This document shows, in pieces, positions 47,261 to 55,402 of a stretch of DNA of 64,000 nucleotides. The position numbers and the translations under genes are program-made. The stretch comes from Actinomycetospora straminea. Lineage in GTDB: Bacteria > Actinomycetota > Actinomycetes > Mycobacteriales > Pseudonocardiaceae. The notes beneath the pieces were generated by a model. That model saw nothing but the letters and a program-made list of their open reading frames with translations, had not been told where the DNA came from and did no database searches. Location: assembly GCF_028737255.1 (NCBI RefSeq), contig NZ_JAQZAN010000009.1:124001-188000 (forward strand), in the 5' to 3' direction. How positions within the stretch are numbered: position 1 is the first letter of the stretch; every line of letters starts with the position of its first letter.

Positions 47261-48034
47261 GTGGCGCCGGGGGTGGTCGACGAGCGCTTCGCCGCCGGGC
47301 TCGACCCCGCGGTCTGGACGCCGTCCTACCTCCCGGCGTGGAGCTCGCGCGCCGCGGCCGCCGCGACGTGGTCGGTCGACCACGAGGGGCTGCACCTCAC
47401 GATCCCGCCCGAGCAGCCGCTGTGGTGCGCGGGGGACCACGACCCGCCGCTGCGCGTCTCGGGCGTGCAGTCGGCGAACCGGTCGGGGCCGGTGGGCAGC
47501 ACCGACGGCCAGCAGCCGTTCCGCCCCGGCCAGACCGTGCGCGAGGAGCAGCCGACCGTCCTCGGGATCACCCCGGGCGACGGCACCCTGGCCGTCGAGT
47601 GCCGCGCGCGGATCGGGCCCTCGGCGATGTTCTCGGCGTGGCTCATCGGCCTCGAGGACGCCCCCGAGCGCTGCGGCGAGATCTGCCTGGTCGAGGTCTT
47701 CGGCGACACCGTGACCGGCGCGCACGCCGCCGTCGGCTCGGGCATCAAGGCCTTCCGCGACCCGCACCTCGTCGACGACTTCGTCGCCGAGCCCCGCGAC
47801 CTCGACGTCAGCACCTGGCACACCTACGCCGCGCACCGCGGCCCCGGGGGCGTCGAGCTGTCGATCGACGGCGTCCCGACCCGCACGCTCTACCAAGCGC
47901 CGGACTACCCGATGCAGCTGATGATCGCGGTGTTCGACTTCCCGGCGCACTCCGCGCACGACCCCGACGACGTGCCGGAGCTCGTGGTGCGCCGGGTGCT
48001 GCATCAGCCGTCGGCCGTCCCCTCGCCGCGGTAG
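47261..48034 (+). CDS. GH16-like concanavalin-fold protein
   Basis: 257 residues with the jelly-roll pattern of GH16: DERFAAGLDPAVWTPSYLPAWSS at the start, WSVDHEGLHLTI, and the active-site strand EICLVEVFGD. The usual GH16 motif is ExDxxE; here the central Asp is Cys, so hydrolase activity is doubtful. No signal peptide, thus cytosolic. GTG 47261 (or GTG 47273) lies 4 bp after the adenosyltransferase stop. The 3' end overlaps the PLP-enzyme gene by 31 bp, tail to tail. Confidence 0.75.
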   Translation: MAPGVVDERFAAGLDPAVWTPSYLPAWSSRAAAAATWSVDHEGLHLTIPPEQPLWCAGDHDPPLRVSGVQSANRSGPVGSTDGQQPFRPGQTVREEQPTVLGITPGDGTLAVECRARIGPSAMFSAWLIGLEDAPERCGEICLVEVFGDTVTGAHAAVGSGIKAFRDPHLVDDFVAEPRDLDVSTWHTYAAHRGPGGVELSIDGVPTRTLYQAPDYPMQLMIAVFDFPAHSAHDPDDVPELVVRRVLHQPSAVPSPR

Positions 48035-49215
48035 GTCGGGACGGTCGCGACGACGCGGTCGCCGTCGACGAGGTGGTAGGCGGCGACGTGCTCGGCGAGC
48101 TCGCCGGCCTTCGCGTGGCGCATCCACACGCGCTCGCCGAGCGCCGGGACGCGCGGGCCCCGCACCGGCGTCTGCACCTCGCCCGCGCCCTCGGTGCCGG
48201 TGAGCGCGAGGTCGTCGCGCACCGGGGCGGGCAGCCGGGACGCCGCGGCGGGCCCGGAGGCCACCCAGCCGCCGCCGGCCAGGGTCGCGGTGCGCCGGTC
48301 GGGTCGGCGCACCACCGGCAGCGCGTACGCGAGCGCGGCCCGGGGGTGCAGGCGGGTGTAGCCGTCGAAGAGGGTCGCGCCGACGAGGGCCGAGCCGGCG
48401 GCGATCTCGGTGACCGACGGGTCGGCGCGCGTCGACTCCACGCTGCCGCTGCCCCCGCCGTTGACGAACGCGAGGTCCGCCTCCGCGCGCACCGCCCGCA
48501 CCGCCGCGCCCCGACGGGCGGCCAGCTCGCGCGCCGACCGCCGCTGCATCCAGCCCACCACCGCGTCGCGCACCCGCGCCCCGGTCGCGTCGGGCACCCC
48601 GGCGATCTGGCCCTCGTAGGCCATCACGCCGACCAGCCGGTACCCCGGCCGCGCCGTGATCGCCAGCGCGAGCCGCCCGGCCTCGCGGGCGGTGCGCACC
48701 GGCGAGCGCCGGGCCCCGACGTGCACGCCGGGCAGCGGGCGCCACGCGGCGTCGAGCTCCAGGCACACGCGCAGCTCGGGGTGGTCGGGGCCGAGGACGG
48801 CGTCGACGAGGTCGAGGTGCTCGACGCTGTCGACCATGATCGTGATCGCGGCGCGGGCGCGCTCGTCGGCGGCCAGCGCGCGCAGCGCGGCGCGGTGCAC
48901 GGTCGGGTAGGCGACGAGGACGTCGTCGTGCCCACCCTCCGCGACCAGCCACCGGGCCTCGGGCAGCGTGAAGGCCATCAGCCCGGTGACCTCGGGCCGG
49001 GCGAGCGCGCGCTCGACCAGCGCGCGGCAGCGCAGCGACTTCGTCGCCACCCGGATCGGGAGCCCGTCGGCGCGGGCCAGCAGATCGTCGAGGTTGGCGT
49101 CGAACGCGGCGAGGTCGACGACGGCGAACGGCGGGTCGAGGTCGGCGGTCGCCCGGTCCCAGCGGGCGGTGGCGGCGACGGCGGCCGGCGGGACGCGACC
49201 ACGGCGGCGGATCAC
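48004..49215 (-). CDS. Fold-type III PLP enzyme (D-threonine aldolase/deaminase-like)
   Basis: 403 residues. Alanine-racemase-like barrel with PLP Lys in IRVATKSLRCR, then VNGGGSGSVEST and a C-terminal beta domain with a metal-site style GERVWMRHAKAGE. Members are D-threonine aldolases, D-serine dehydratases or related amino-acid deaminases; the exact reaction is unclear. GTG 49215 lies 7 nt after TAGCGT, leaderless, diverging from the lactone oxidase across 23 bp. Confidence 0.85.
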   Translation of the reverse strand: MIRRRGRVPPAAVAATARWDRATADLDPPFAVVDLAAFDANLDDLLARADGLPIRVATKSLRCRALVERALARPEVTGLMAFTLPEARWLVAEGGHDDVLVAYPTVHRAALRALAADERARAAITIMVDSVEHLDLVDAVLGPDHPELRVCLELDAAWRPLPGVHVGARRSPVRTAREAGRLALAITARPGYRLVGVMAYEGQIAGVPDATGARVRDAVVGWMQRRSARELAARRGAAVRAVRAEADLAFVNGGGSGSVESTRADPSVTEIAAGSALVGATLFDGYTRLHPRAALAYALPVVRRPDRRTATLAGGGWVASGPAAASRLPAPVRDDLALTGTEGAGEVQTPVRGPRVPALGERVWMRHAKAGELAEHVAAYHLVDGDRVVATVPTYRGEGTADG

Positions 49216-49222
49216 CGCCCGG

Positions 49223-49232
49223 ACGCTACGGT
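49223..49232. promoter_or_regulatory. Overlapping divergent -10 elements
   Basis: TACGGT (49227-49232, plus) serves the oxidase, 6 nt before ATG; TAGCGT (49228-49223, minus) serves the PLP enzyme, 7 nt before GTG. The two hexamers share the bases TA. Confidence 0.6.
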
Positions 49233-49238
49233 GCCGGG

Positions 49239-50546
49239 ATGGGCGGCGGCACCTGGCACAACTGGGCCGGCACCGTGGCCGCCCGGCCCGCCCGCGTGCA
49301 CCTCCCGCGCGGCGTCGACGACGTCGTCGCGGCGGTGCGGGCCGCGTCCGCCGCGGGCGCGACGCTCCGGCCCCGCGGCAGCGGGCACTCGTTCACCCCG
49401 CTCGCCGCGACCGACGGCCACGCGCTCGACCTGCGGGGATGGACGGGGATCGAGTCGCTCGACACGACCACCGCGCGGGTGCGGGTGCGCGCGGGCACGA
49501 CGCTGCGCGCGCTCAACGCGGTGCTCGACGCCCACGGCCTGGCGCTGGCGAACCTCGGCGACATCGACGCCCAGACCGTCGCCGGCGCCGTCGCCACCGG
49601 CACCCACGGCACCGGCGCGCGCCTCGGCGGCCTCGCGACCCAGGTCGTCGCGCTCGACCTCGTCCTCGCCGACGGCACCCGCGTCGCGTGCTCGGCGGGC
49701 GACGACCTCTTCGAGGCGGCCCGCGTGGGGCTGGGCGCGCTCGGCGTCGTCACCCACCTCACCCTGCAGTGCGTGCCGGCGTTCGCGCTGCACGCGGTCG
49801 AGCGCCCCGAGCCGCTCGACGACGTCCTCGCCGACCTCGACGGCCTCCTGACCGGCGAGGACCACGTCGAGTTCTACTGGTTCCCGTACGGCGCGCAGGC
49901 CCTGGTGAAGCGGAACCGCCGGGTGCCGGTGGGCGAGGCGCCGGCGCCGCTGTCGGCCGCCCGGCGGTTCCTCGAGTACGACGTGCTCGAGAACGCCGCG
50001 TTCGGGACGCTGTGCCGGGTGGGCCGGGCGCTGCCCCGCGCCGCGGTCCCGCTCGGCCGGGTCGCGGCGGGCGTGCTGTCGGCGCGCGAGTACGGCGACC
50101 GCTCCCACCGCGTGTTCGCCACCACCCGGCGCGTGCGCTTCGTCGAGTCCGAGTGGGCGGTGCCCCGGGAGCGGCTCGCGGAGGTGCTCGACGACCTGCG
50201 CCGGCTCGTCCCGCGTCTCGAGCACCCGGTGCTCTTCCCCGTCGAGGTGCGCGTGGCCGCGGCCGACGACGTCTGGCTGTCCACCGCCCACGGCCGCGAC
50301 ACCGCCTACGTCGCGATCCACCAGTACGTCGGCGCGCCCCGCGCGGAGTACTTCGCGGCGTTCGGCGCGGTGGCGGCCGCGGCCGGCGGGCGCCCGCACT
50401 GGGGCAAGGAGCACCACCTCGACGCCGCGGCCCTGGCGCAGCGCTACCCGAGGTTCGACGACGTCCGCCGCGTGCGCCGCGAGGTCGACCCCGGCGGGCT
50501 GTTCACCGACCCGTACCTCGAGCACGTCCTCGGGCCGGTCTCCTAG
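49239..50546 (+). CDS. FAD-linked sugar-1,4-lactone oxidase
   Basis: 435 residues of the vanillyl-alcohol-oxidase fold. N-terminal FAD domain: PRGSGHSFTPLAATDG, then GTHGTGARLGGLATQV; C-terminal ALO domain ending HWGKEHHLDA, the HWGK motif of L-gulono/D-arabinono-lactone oxidases. Oxidises an aldonolactone, perhaps making an ascorbate-like product. Leaderless ATG 49239. A stem with arms GCGAGGGGCAC and GTGCCCCTCGC follows the gene. Confidence 0.9.
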   Translation: MGGGTWHNWAGTVAARPARVHLPRGVDDVVAAVRAASAAGATLRPRGSGHSFTPLAATDGHALDLRGWTGIESLDTTTARVRVRAGTTLRALNAVLDAHGLALANLGDIDAQTVAGAVATGTHGTGARLGGLATQVVALDLVLADGTRVACSAGDDLFEAARVGLGALGVVTHLTLQCVPAFALHAVERPEPLDDVLADLDGLLTGEDHVEFYWFPYGAQALVKRNRRVPVGEAPAPLSAARRFLEYDVLENAAFGTLCRVGRALPRAAVPLGRVAAGVLSAREYGDRSHRVFATTRRVRFVESEWAVPRERLAEVLDDLRRLVPRLEHPVLFPVEVRVAAADDVWLSTAHGRDTAYVAIHQYVGAPRAEYFAAFGAVAAAAGGRPHWGKEHHLDAAALAQRYPRFDDVRRVRREVDPGGLFTDPYLEHVLGPVS

Positions 50547-50548
50547 CG

Positions 50549-50607
50549 GCGAGGGGCACCGCCGGCCGGCCCGCTCGCCTCTCGATCATGCGCACCGTGC
50601 CCCTCGC
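50549..50607. terminator. Widely spaced inverted repeat after the oxidase gene
   Basis: Perfect 11-bp arms GCGAGGGGCAC (50549-50559) and GTGCCCCTCGC (50597-50607), 37 nt apart. Could be a terminator. The rest of the 171-bp gap holds the promoter of the next gene. Confidence 0.45.
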
Positions 50608-50703
50608 GAACCGGCAGATCTGTCGCGCACCTCCTGCAGACACTCAGCGTCGTCGTCCGCTCGGCGAACAGGTGACGTCTACCGACTCGCTCCCGATCTC
50701 CGC

Positions 50704-50709
50704 TACTCT
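50704..50709 (+). promoter_or_regulatory. Candidate -10 of the first paralogue
   Basis: TACTCT, 8 nt before ATG 50718; no ribosome site. Confidence 0.4.
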
Positions 50710-50717
50710 CCGCGCCC

Positions 50718-51236
50718 ATGGCCGAGCGCTCGACCACGTCCCGGGCCGTCACGGTCCGCCAGCTGCCGCCGGCGACGGCCGCGTTCATCAGCGAGCAGGG
50801 GGCGGTGCGGGGGCTCTTCCGCGACCCGCTGCCCGAGGTGACCCACGCGCTGCGCACCGACGAGGTGACGACGAGGAAGCGCCTGTTCGGCGGCGCGCGG
50901 ACCTCCGTGCGCACCGTCGAGATGCTGCTGACCCCGGACCTGCTGATCGTCTCCTACCGCGACGGCAGCGACGGTGACGCCCGCCCCGACCCGGCCGCCC
51001 AGGTCAGCTTCCACCGCCTCGGGCAGCTCGAGTTCGCCCCGCTGCCCTCCGAGCTGCTCGAGCGGGCCGGCCACGCCAGGGTCGCCGTGCCCGACGGCCT
51101 CATGCCCCTGACCAGCACGCCCGTCGGCAGCACGCACCGCGGCAGCCGCATGGTCCCGATCGGCACCGGCCCCGACGTCGCGCGCTTCCGCCAGGCGCTG
51201 CGTGACGCCGTCGAGCGGACCCGCCGCAGCGCCTGA
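50718..51236 (+). CDS. Uncharacterised protein, tandem paralogue 1
   Basis: 172 residues, no signal peptide or membrane helix. Shared blocks with its neighbour: LPPATAAFISEQGA, VTHALRTDEVTT, VEMLLTPDLLIVSYRDG, AAQVSFHRLGQLE. A central run of beta strands around the last blocks may form a PH-like barrel, flanked by helices (inference). No family recognised. Position between an oxidase and a convergent catabolic operon gives no functional lead. Confidence 0.7.
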   Translation: MAERSTTSRAVTVRQLPPATAAFISEQGAVRGLFRDPLPEVTHALRTDEVTTRKRLFGGARTSVRTVEMLLTPDLLIVSYRDGSDGDARPDPAAQVSFHRLGQLEFAPLPSELLERAGHARVAVPDGLMPLTSTPVGSTHRGSRMVPIGTGPDVARFRQALRDAVERTRRSA

Positions 51237-51275
51237 GCGTTGACGCCGGTCGCCGCGCTGCACCACGGTGGAACG

Positions 51276-51785
51276 GTGACGCGCAACCTGCTGACCGGGG
51301 CGATCACGGTCGACGACCTGCCCGCCGCGACCGCCGCGTTCATCCGGGCGCAGGGCGCGAAGCGCGGGCTCGACGGCGACCCGCTCGACGGCGTGACACA
51401 CGGCCTGCGCACCGACGAGGACACCCACGAGCGGCTCAGCTCCGGGCCCCGCGTCGAGCACCACACCACCGAGATGCTGCTCAGCCCGACGCTGCTGGTC
51501 ATCGCCTACCGCCAGGGGCACGACGACCGCTACGACCGCGTCGACCCCGCCGCGCGCGTGAGCTTCCACCGGCTCGACCAGCTCGAGCTCGTCGACGCGC
51601 CCGTCGAGAAGCGCGCGCGGACGCTGGGCGCCCACGCCCACGGGGTGCTCTCGCTCGCGAGCCGGCCGGTCGGTGGGCCGCCCCGGCGCGCGACCCGGCA
51701 CATCCCGACCGGCAACGCCCCGGAGGCCGCGACGTTCCGCACGGCGCTCGCGGCGGCCGTCGAGCGGGCCCGCGCGGACGCGTGA
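51276..51785 (+). CDS. Uncharacterised protein, tandem paralogue 2
   Basis: 169 residues from GTG 51276, chosen because it aligns with the start of paralogue 1; TTG 51240 is further upstream but without support. Equivalent blocks: LPAATAAFIRAQGA, VTHGLRTDEDTH, TEMLLSPTLLVIAYRQG, AARVSFHRLDQLE. The two genes are 39 bp apart and clearly arose by duplication, then diverged at many positions. Function unknown. Confidence 0.7.
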   Translation: MTRNLLTGAITVDDLPAATAAFIRAQGAKRGLDGDPLDGVTHGLRTDEDTHERLSSGPRVEHHTTEMLLSPTLLVIAYRQGHDDRYDRVDPAARVSFHRLDQLELVDAPVEKRARTLGAHAHGVLSLASRPVGGPPRRATRHIPTGNAPEAATFRTALAAAVERARADA

Positions 51786-51793
51786 CCCCCGGC

Positions 51794-51824
51794 GGCGGAC
51801 CCCGCGAGGGGCACGGGGTCCGCC
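51794..51824. terminator. Bidirectional hairpin between convergent genes
   Basis: Perfect 11-bp arms GGCGGACCCCG and CGGGGTCCGCC with a 9-nt loop, between paralogue 2 and the convergent RutA-like gene. The loop region contains GCGAGGGGCAC, the same 11-mer as at 50549. Confidence 0.75.
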
Positions 51825-51834
51825 ACCGGGAGAC

Positions 51835-52887
51835 CTAGCCGAGCAGCGGCTTCACCTTCGTGCCGAAGTCGTGCACGCCCTGCTCGAAGTCGTCGAACGT
51901 GAACATCATCCCCGCGACGCCGGGCATCTTCGCGACCTCGTCGACCTGCCGCGCGACCGTCTCGTACGACCCGACGAGCGTCGCCATGTTGAAGTTGACC
52001 GCGCCCTCGGGGAGGTTGATCGTCCGCGCCGTGCCCGAGCCGTCCGCGGTCTTGTCCTGGCTGCCCTCGTCGGACATGTAGCCCAGCGCGGCCGCGTCGG
52101 CGCCCTCGTTGTAGGAGCGCCACTTCGCCTGGGCCTCCTCGTCGGTCTCGGCCATGATCGCCATGAACAGCGGCAGCGAGCGCACGTCGCGGCCGGTCTC
52201 CTTGGCGAACGAGGCGAGCTTCTCGGTGGGCTGGCGGTAGACCTCCGGGTCGTTGACGCCCGGCGAGAGGATGAAGTTGTAGTCGCCGTACTCGGCGCAG
52301 AACCGCATGCCGCGCTCGGACTGCCCGGCGCACACCACGTCGACCTTGCCCTGCGGCCGCGGGGAGAGCACGCAGTCGTTCATCTGGAAGTACTGGCCGT
52401 CGAGGTCGCAGCGGCCGGTCTCCCACAGGTCGCGCAGGACCTTCACGTACTCGGTGGAGTAGTCGTAGCGGTAGCCGAAGTACTCGTCGCCCGGCCACAG
52501 GCCCATCTGCTCGTACTCGTTCTTCGCCCAGCCCGAGACGATGTTGACGCCGAAGCGCCCGGGCGCGATCTGGTCGATCGTCGTCGCCATCCGCGCGACG
52601 AGGGCGGGCGGCAGCGTGAGGACGGCCGTCGACGCGTAGAGCTTGATCCGGTCGGTGACCGCGGCCAGGCCCGCCATCAGCGTGAACGACTCGAGGTTGT
52701 GGTCCCAGAACTCGGTCTTCCCGCCGAAGCCCCGCAGCTTGATCATCGACAGCGCGAACGCGAAGCCCTGGCGCTCGGCCTCCTGCACGACGTTGCGGTT
52801 GAGGTCCCAGGTCGGCATGTACTGCGGCGAGTTCTCGGAGATGAGCCAGCCGTTGTTGCCGATCGGGATGAAGACGCCGAAGTCCAC
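51835..52887 (-). CDS. RutA-like flavin monooxygenase (pyrimidine oxygenase family)
   Basis: 350 residues, near the E. coli RutA length of about 363. Luciferase-like barrel with strong RutA features: FGVFIPIGNNGWLIS, FALSMIKLRGFGGKTEFWDH, FTLMAGLAAVT, GRFGVNIVSGWAKNEYEQMG, VVCAGQSERGMRF. RutA opens the uracil ring using FMN and oxygen, reported to proceed by a flavin-N5 species. No rutB-G follows; instead it ends an operon with another oxygenase, PrpD-like enzyme and an amidase, so the natural substrate may be another cyclic amide (inference). GTG 52887 after AGGAAGG. Confidence 0.88.
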   Translation of the reverse strand: MDFGVFIPIGNNGWLISENSPQYMPTWDLNRNVVQEAERQGFAFALSMIKLRGFGGKTEFWDHNLESFTLMAGLAAVTDRIKLYASTAVLTLPPALVARMATTIDQIAPGRFGVNIVSGWAKNEYEQMGLWPGDEYFGYRYDYSTEYVKVLRDLWETGRCDLDGQYFQMNDCVLSPRPQGKVDVVCAGQSERGMRFCAEYGDYNFILSPGVNDPEVYRQPTEKLASFAKETGRDVRSLPLFMAIMAETDEEAQAKWRSYNEGADAAALGYMSDEGSQDKTADGSGTARTINLPEGAVNFNMATLVGSYETVARQVDEVAKMPGVAGMMFTFDDFEQGVHDFGTKVKPLLG

Positions 52888-52910
52888 TTCGGGACCACCT
52901 TCCTGCGGGG

Positions 52911-53966
52911 TCAGGAGACGGGGAGAGGGAGCGCGCGCAGCGCCGGGACCACCTCGCGGGCGAGGAGGTCGAGAGACGTCCGCGCCGCCGACACCGGCAT
53001 GCCGGCCCAGTCGGTGCGGAACACGAAGTGGTCGACGCCGAGCTCGTCGCGCCACGGGAGGAGTGCCGCGGTGCAGTCCTCCGGAGACCCCACCACGAAC
53101 CGGTCGTGGGCGAGGTCGTCGTAACCGACCCGGAACGACTCCGTCCCGGGCATGACACGGTCCTGGCCCCAGTCGGCGTAGACCTCGTACTTGCGGGCCA
53201 GGTGCGGCATGGCCAGCTCGAGGGCCTGCTCGCGCGTCGGGGCGCAGAACACCTCGCGGATGACCGGGAGCTCGGTCACGGGCGGGCGCCCGGCCGCCTC
53301 GCGCTCGGCCCGGAACAGGTCGAGCTGCCGCGCGACGGTGGCCCGCGTGGCGTGCGGGTTGATCATCCACGTGTCGGCGAGCCGCGCCGCCCGCCGCACC
53401 GCGCCGTCGGAGTTCGCCGCCATCCAGATCGGGGGTCGTGTCCTTCCGTCGGGCCGGGCCGCGGGGAGGAACGTGGTGCGGACGTCGTCGAGGCGGGTCC
53501 AGGGCAGGTCGGCGGTGACGGCCTCCCCGCGCCACAGCGCCTCGACGATCCGCAGGTTCTCGGTGAACCGGTGGACCTTCTGGTCCGGCGGCACCCCGAA
53601 CGCGTCGTACTCGACCTGCCGGTAGCCCAGGCCCACCCCGAACACCGAGCGCCCGCCGGCGACGACGTCGAGCCCGGCGTAGGCCTCGGCGGTGTCGACG
53701 GGGTTGTGCAGGGCGAGCAGGTGGATCCCGGTGCCGACGGTCATGTCGCCGGCGTCGGCCGCGAGCCGCGCCAGCCAGGGCAGCGGCTGGATGTGCGCCA
53801 TCGACTCGGCGAGGTGGTGCTGCCCGGCGAAGACGGAGTCCAGGCCGGCGTCGCGGGCCGTGCGCACCAGGGAGAGCTGCTCGTCGAGGGCGACGAGCGG
53901 GTCGCGGCCGGGCGGCTGCTGGTGGGTGAGGAAGACGCCCGCCCGCACCCCGTCAGCGCTGGTCAC
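52911..53966 (-). CDS. LLM-class flavin-dependent oxidoreductase
   Basis: 351 residues of the bacterial-luciferase-like fold: AGLDSVFAGQHHLAES, GTGIHLLALHNPVDTAE, VDVVAGGRSVFGVGLGYR-type segment, PPIWMAANSDGAVRRAARLAD. Uses reduced FMN or F420; which is not decidable. Differs greatly from the RutA-like neighbour, so the operon holds two separate flavoenzymes. GTG 53966 overlaps the PrpD stop by 14 bp, and its stop is 24 bp before the RutA-like start. Confidence 0.88.
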   Translation of the reverse strand: MTSADGVRAGVFLTHQQPPGRDPLVALDEQLSLVRTARDAGLDSVFAGQHHLAESMAHIQPLPWLARLAADAGDMTVGTGIHLLALHNPVDTAEAYAGLDVVAGGRSVFGVGLGYRQVEYDAFGVPPDQKVHRFTENLRIVEALWRGEAVTADLPWTRLDDVRTTFLPAARPDGRTRPPIWMAANSDGAVRRAARLADTWMINPHATRATVARQLDLFRAEREAAGRPPVTELPVIREVFCAPTREQALELAMPHLARKYEVYADWGQDRVMPGTESFRVGYDDLAHDRFVVGSPEDCTAALLPWRDELGVDHFVFRTDWAGMPVSAARTSLDLLAREVVPALRALPLPVS

Positions 53967-55350
53967 GGCACGCCTCCGCGAACTCCGCGGCCGGCCGGTC
54001 GTCGCCCAGCGACAGCACAGCGTCCCGCACCCGCTCGGCGGTGGCGGCGTCGGCGACCCGGCCGATGGTGTCGGTGTACTTGGCGACGATCTCGGCGTTG
54101 GTCAGCGGGCGCTCCTCGTGCCCGCGGTTGACCTGCTCGCGGTGGGCGACCACCCGCCCGTCGGCGAGCTCGATCTCCACGCGCCCGGAGTAGGCGGCGG
54201 GGAACAGGCCCTCGTGGTCGTCGACGACCTCGACGCGCCGGGCCAGGGCCAGGATCTCCCGGTCGGCGAGGGCGTCGTCGGAGAGCTCGGCCAGCGTGAA
54301 CCGCCCACGCACCAGGGCCGCGGCCACGGTGTAGGGCAGGCTGAACTTGGCGTCGTACTCGTCGCGCGGCGCCCACTTGTTCTCCGGCGGCTGGCAGACG
54401 ACCTTGCCGGGCACCGGGTGGATCGCGCAGCGGATCGCCCGCACGTCCTGCGCGCGCACGCCGTGCTCGCTGCGCAGCAGGAGCGCCGCGTCGGCGAAGG
54501 CGTGGTTGAAGTGGCAGATGGGGTACGGCTTCACCGCGGTCCGCAGCAGCTCCCACCGCTCGCCGAGGCCCTCGGTCACCGCCTCCGGGTGGGTCTCGCG
54601 GCCGGCCAGGTGCGTGGCGTAGAGCCCGAAGCGACCCTCGTACACCGCCGCCGGTCCGGTCCAGCCCGCGCGGGCGAACGCCGCCGCCGTGAGCCCCGAC
54701 ATCGCCGCCCAGCCCGGGTGCAGGCGCTTGGTCCACGACCCGTCCTCGAGGAACTCCAGCAGCCCCGCCGCCATCGAGCCGACGACGCCCTGCGCGGCCG
54801 CGAGCCCGGTGGCGTCCAGCCCCGTGAGCTTCCCGGCGGCCACCGCGGCGCCGAACGCCCCGGCGACGGCCGTGGGGTGGAAGCCGACGTCGTGGAACCC
54901 GCCGGCCCCGCCGATCCCGACGCGCGCCGAGACCTCGACGCCGAGCACGTACGCCGCGAGCAGGTCGCGGGTGCTGGCCCCCGCCACCGTGGCGGCCGAG
55001 ATCGCCGCCGGCAGCGCAGCCGCGGACACGTGGGTGACGGCCGGGATGTGGGTGTCGTCGAAGTCCATGCCGTGCACGAGCACGCCGCCCAGCACCGCGG
55101 CGTCGCGCGGGGCGAGCCGGTCGGGCATGCCGAGCACCGGGTGGGCCCCGGTCCCGAAGGTCGCCAGCGCGTCCCGGGCGACGCCGGCGAAGGGGTAGGC
55201 GGTGGAGGCGAAGGCCAGCCCCACGGCGTCGAGCACGAGGTGGCGCGCCCGCTCGAGGACCTCGTCCGGCACGTCCCCGGGGTCGAGCGCCGCGGCGAAC
55301 TCCGCGACCCGGCCCGCGGCGGTCGTGCGGGTGGGGCTCTCCAGCGACAC
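53953..55350 (-). CDS. MmgE/PrpD-family dehydratase or decarboxylase
   Basis: 465 residues from GTG 55350 (GAGAGGG nearby). Family features: HGMDFDDTHIPAVTHVSAAALPAAI near 105-130, GFHPTAVAGAFGAAVAAGKL, and the second-domain VKPYPICHFNHAFADAAL. Members include 2-methylcitrate dehydratase and cis-aconitate decarboxylase. No 2-methylcitrate synthase or lyase is nearby, so propionate metabolism is unlikely; a tricarboxylate or branched dicarboxylate substrate is possible. The 52-bp gap before it holds a putative GntR operator. Confidence 0.87.
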   Translation of the reverse strand: MSLESPTRTTAAGRVAEFAAALDPGDVPDEVLERARHLVLDAVGLAFASTAYPFAGVARDALATFGTGAHPVLGMPDRLAPRDAAVLGGVLVHGMDFDDTHIPAVTHVSAAALPAAISAATVAGASTRDLLAAYVLGVEVSARVGIGGAGGFHDVGFHPTAVAGAFGAAVAAGKLTGLDATGLAAAQGVVGSMAAGLLEFLEDGSWTKRLHPGWAAMSGLTAAAFARAGWTGPAAVYEGRFGLYATHLAGRETHPEAVTEGLGERWELLRTAVKPYPICHFNHAFADAALLLRSEHGVRAQDVRAIRCAIHPVPGKVVCQPPENKWAPRDEYDAKFSLPYTVAAALVRGRFTLAELSDDALADREILALARRVEVVDDHEGLFPAAYSGRVEIELADGRVVAHREQVNRGHEERPLTNAEIVAKYTDTIGRVADAATAERVRDAVLSLGDDRPAAEFAEACRDQR

Positions 55351-55390
55351 GAACGCACCCTCTCGATCGGTGACCGGCCTCACAGCACCA

Positions 55391-55402
55391 TACGTCAGAC
55401 GT
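55391..55402. promoter_or_regulatory. Putative GntR operator upstream of the PrpD gene
   Basis: ACGTCAGACGT (55392-55402) is a perfect 11-bp dyad with the GTC-n-GAC core expected for FadR-class GntR sites, next to TATGGT as a possible minus-strand -10. ATACGTCAGACnTTTAG recurs upstream of the MaoC gene. Confidence 0.65.

Noticed and set aside
44313-47714. 1133-codon plus-strand frame across four genes
   Set aside because: Shadow of the binding protein, M14 and adenosyltransferase genes, whose own frames have clear motifs.
53953-55350. 2-methylcitrate dehydratase PrpD for propionate breakdown
   Set aside because: No prpB or prpC nearby, and the operon partners point to other chemistry; kept only as family-level call.
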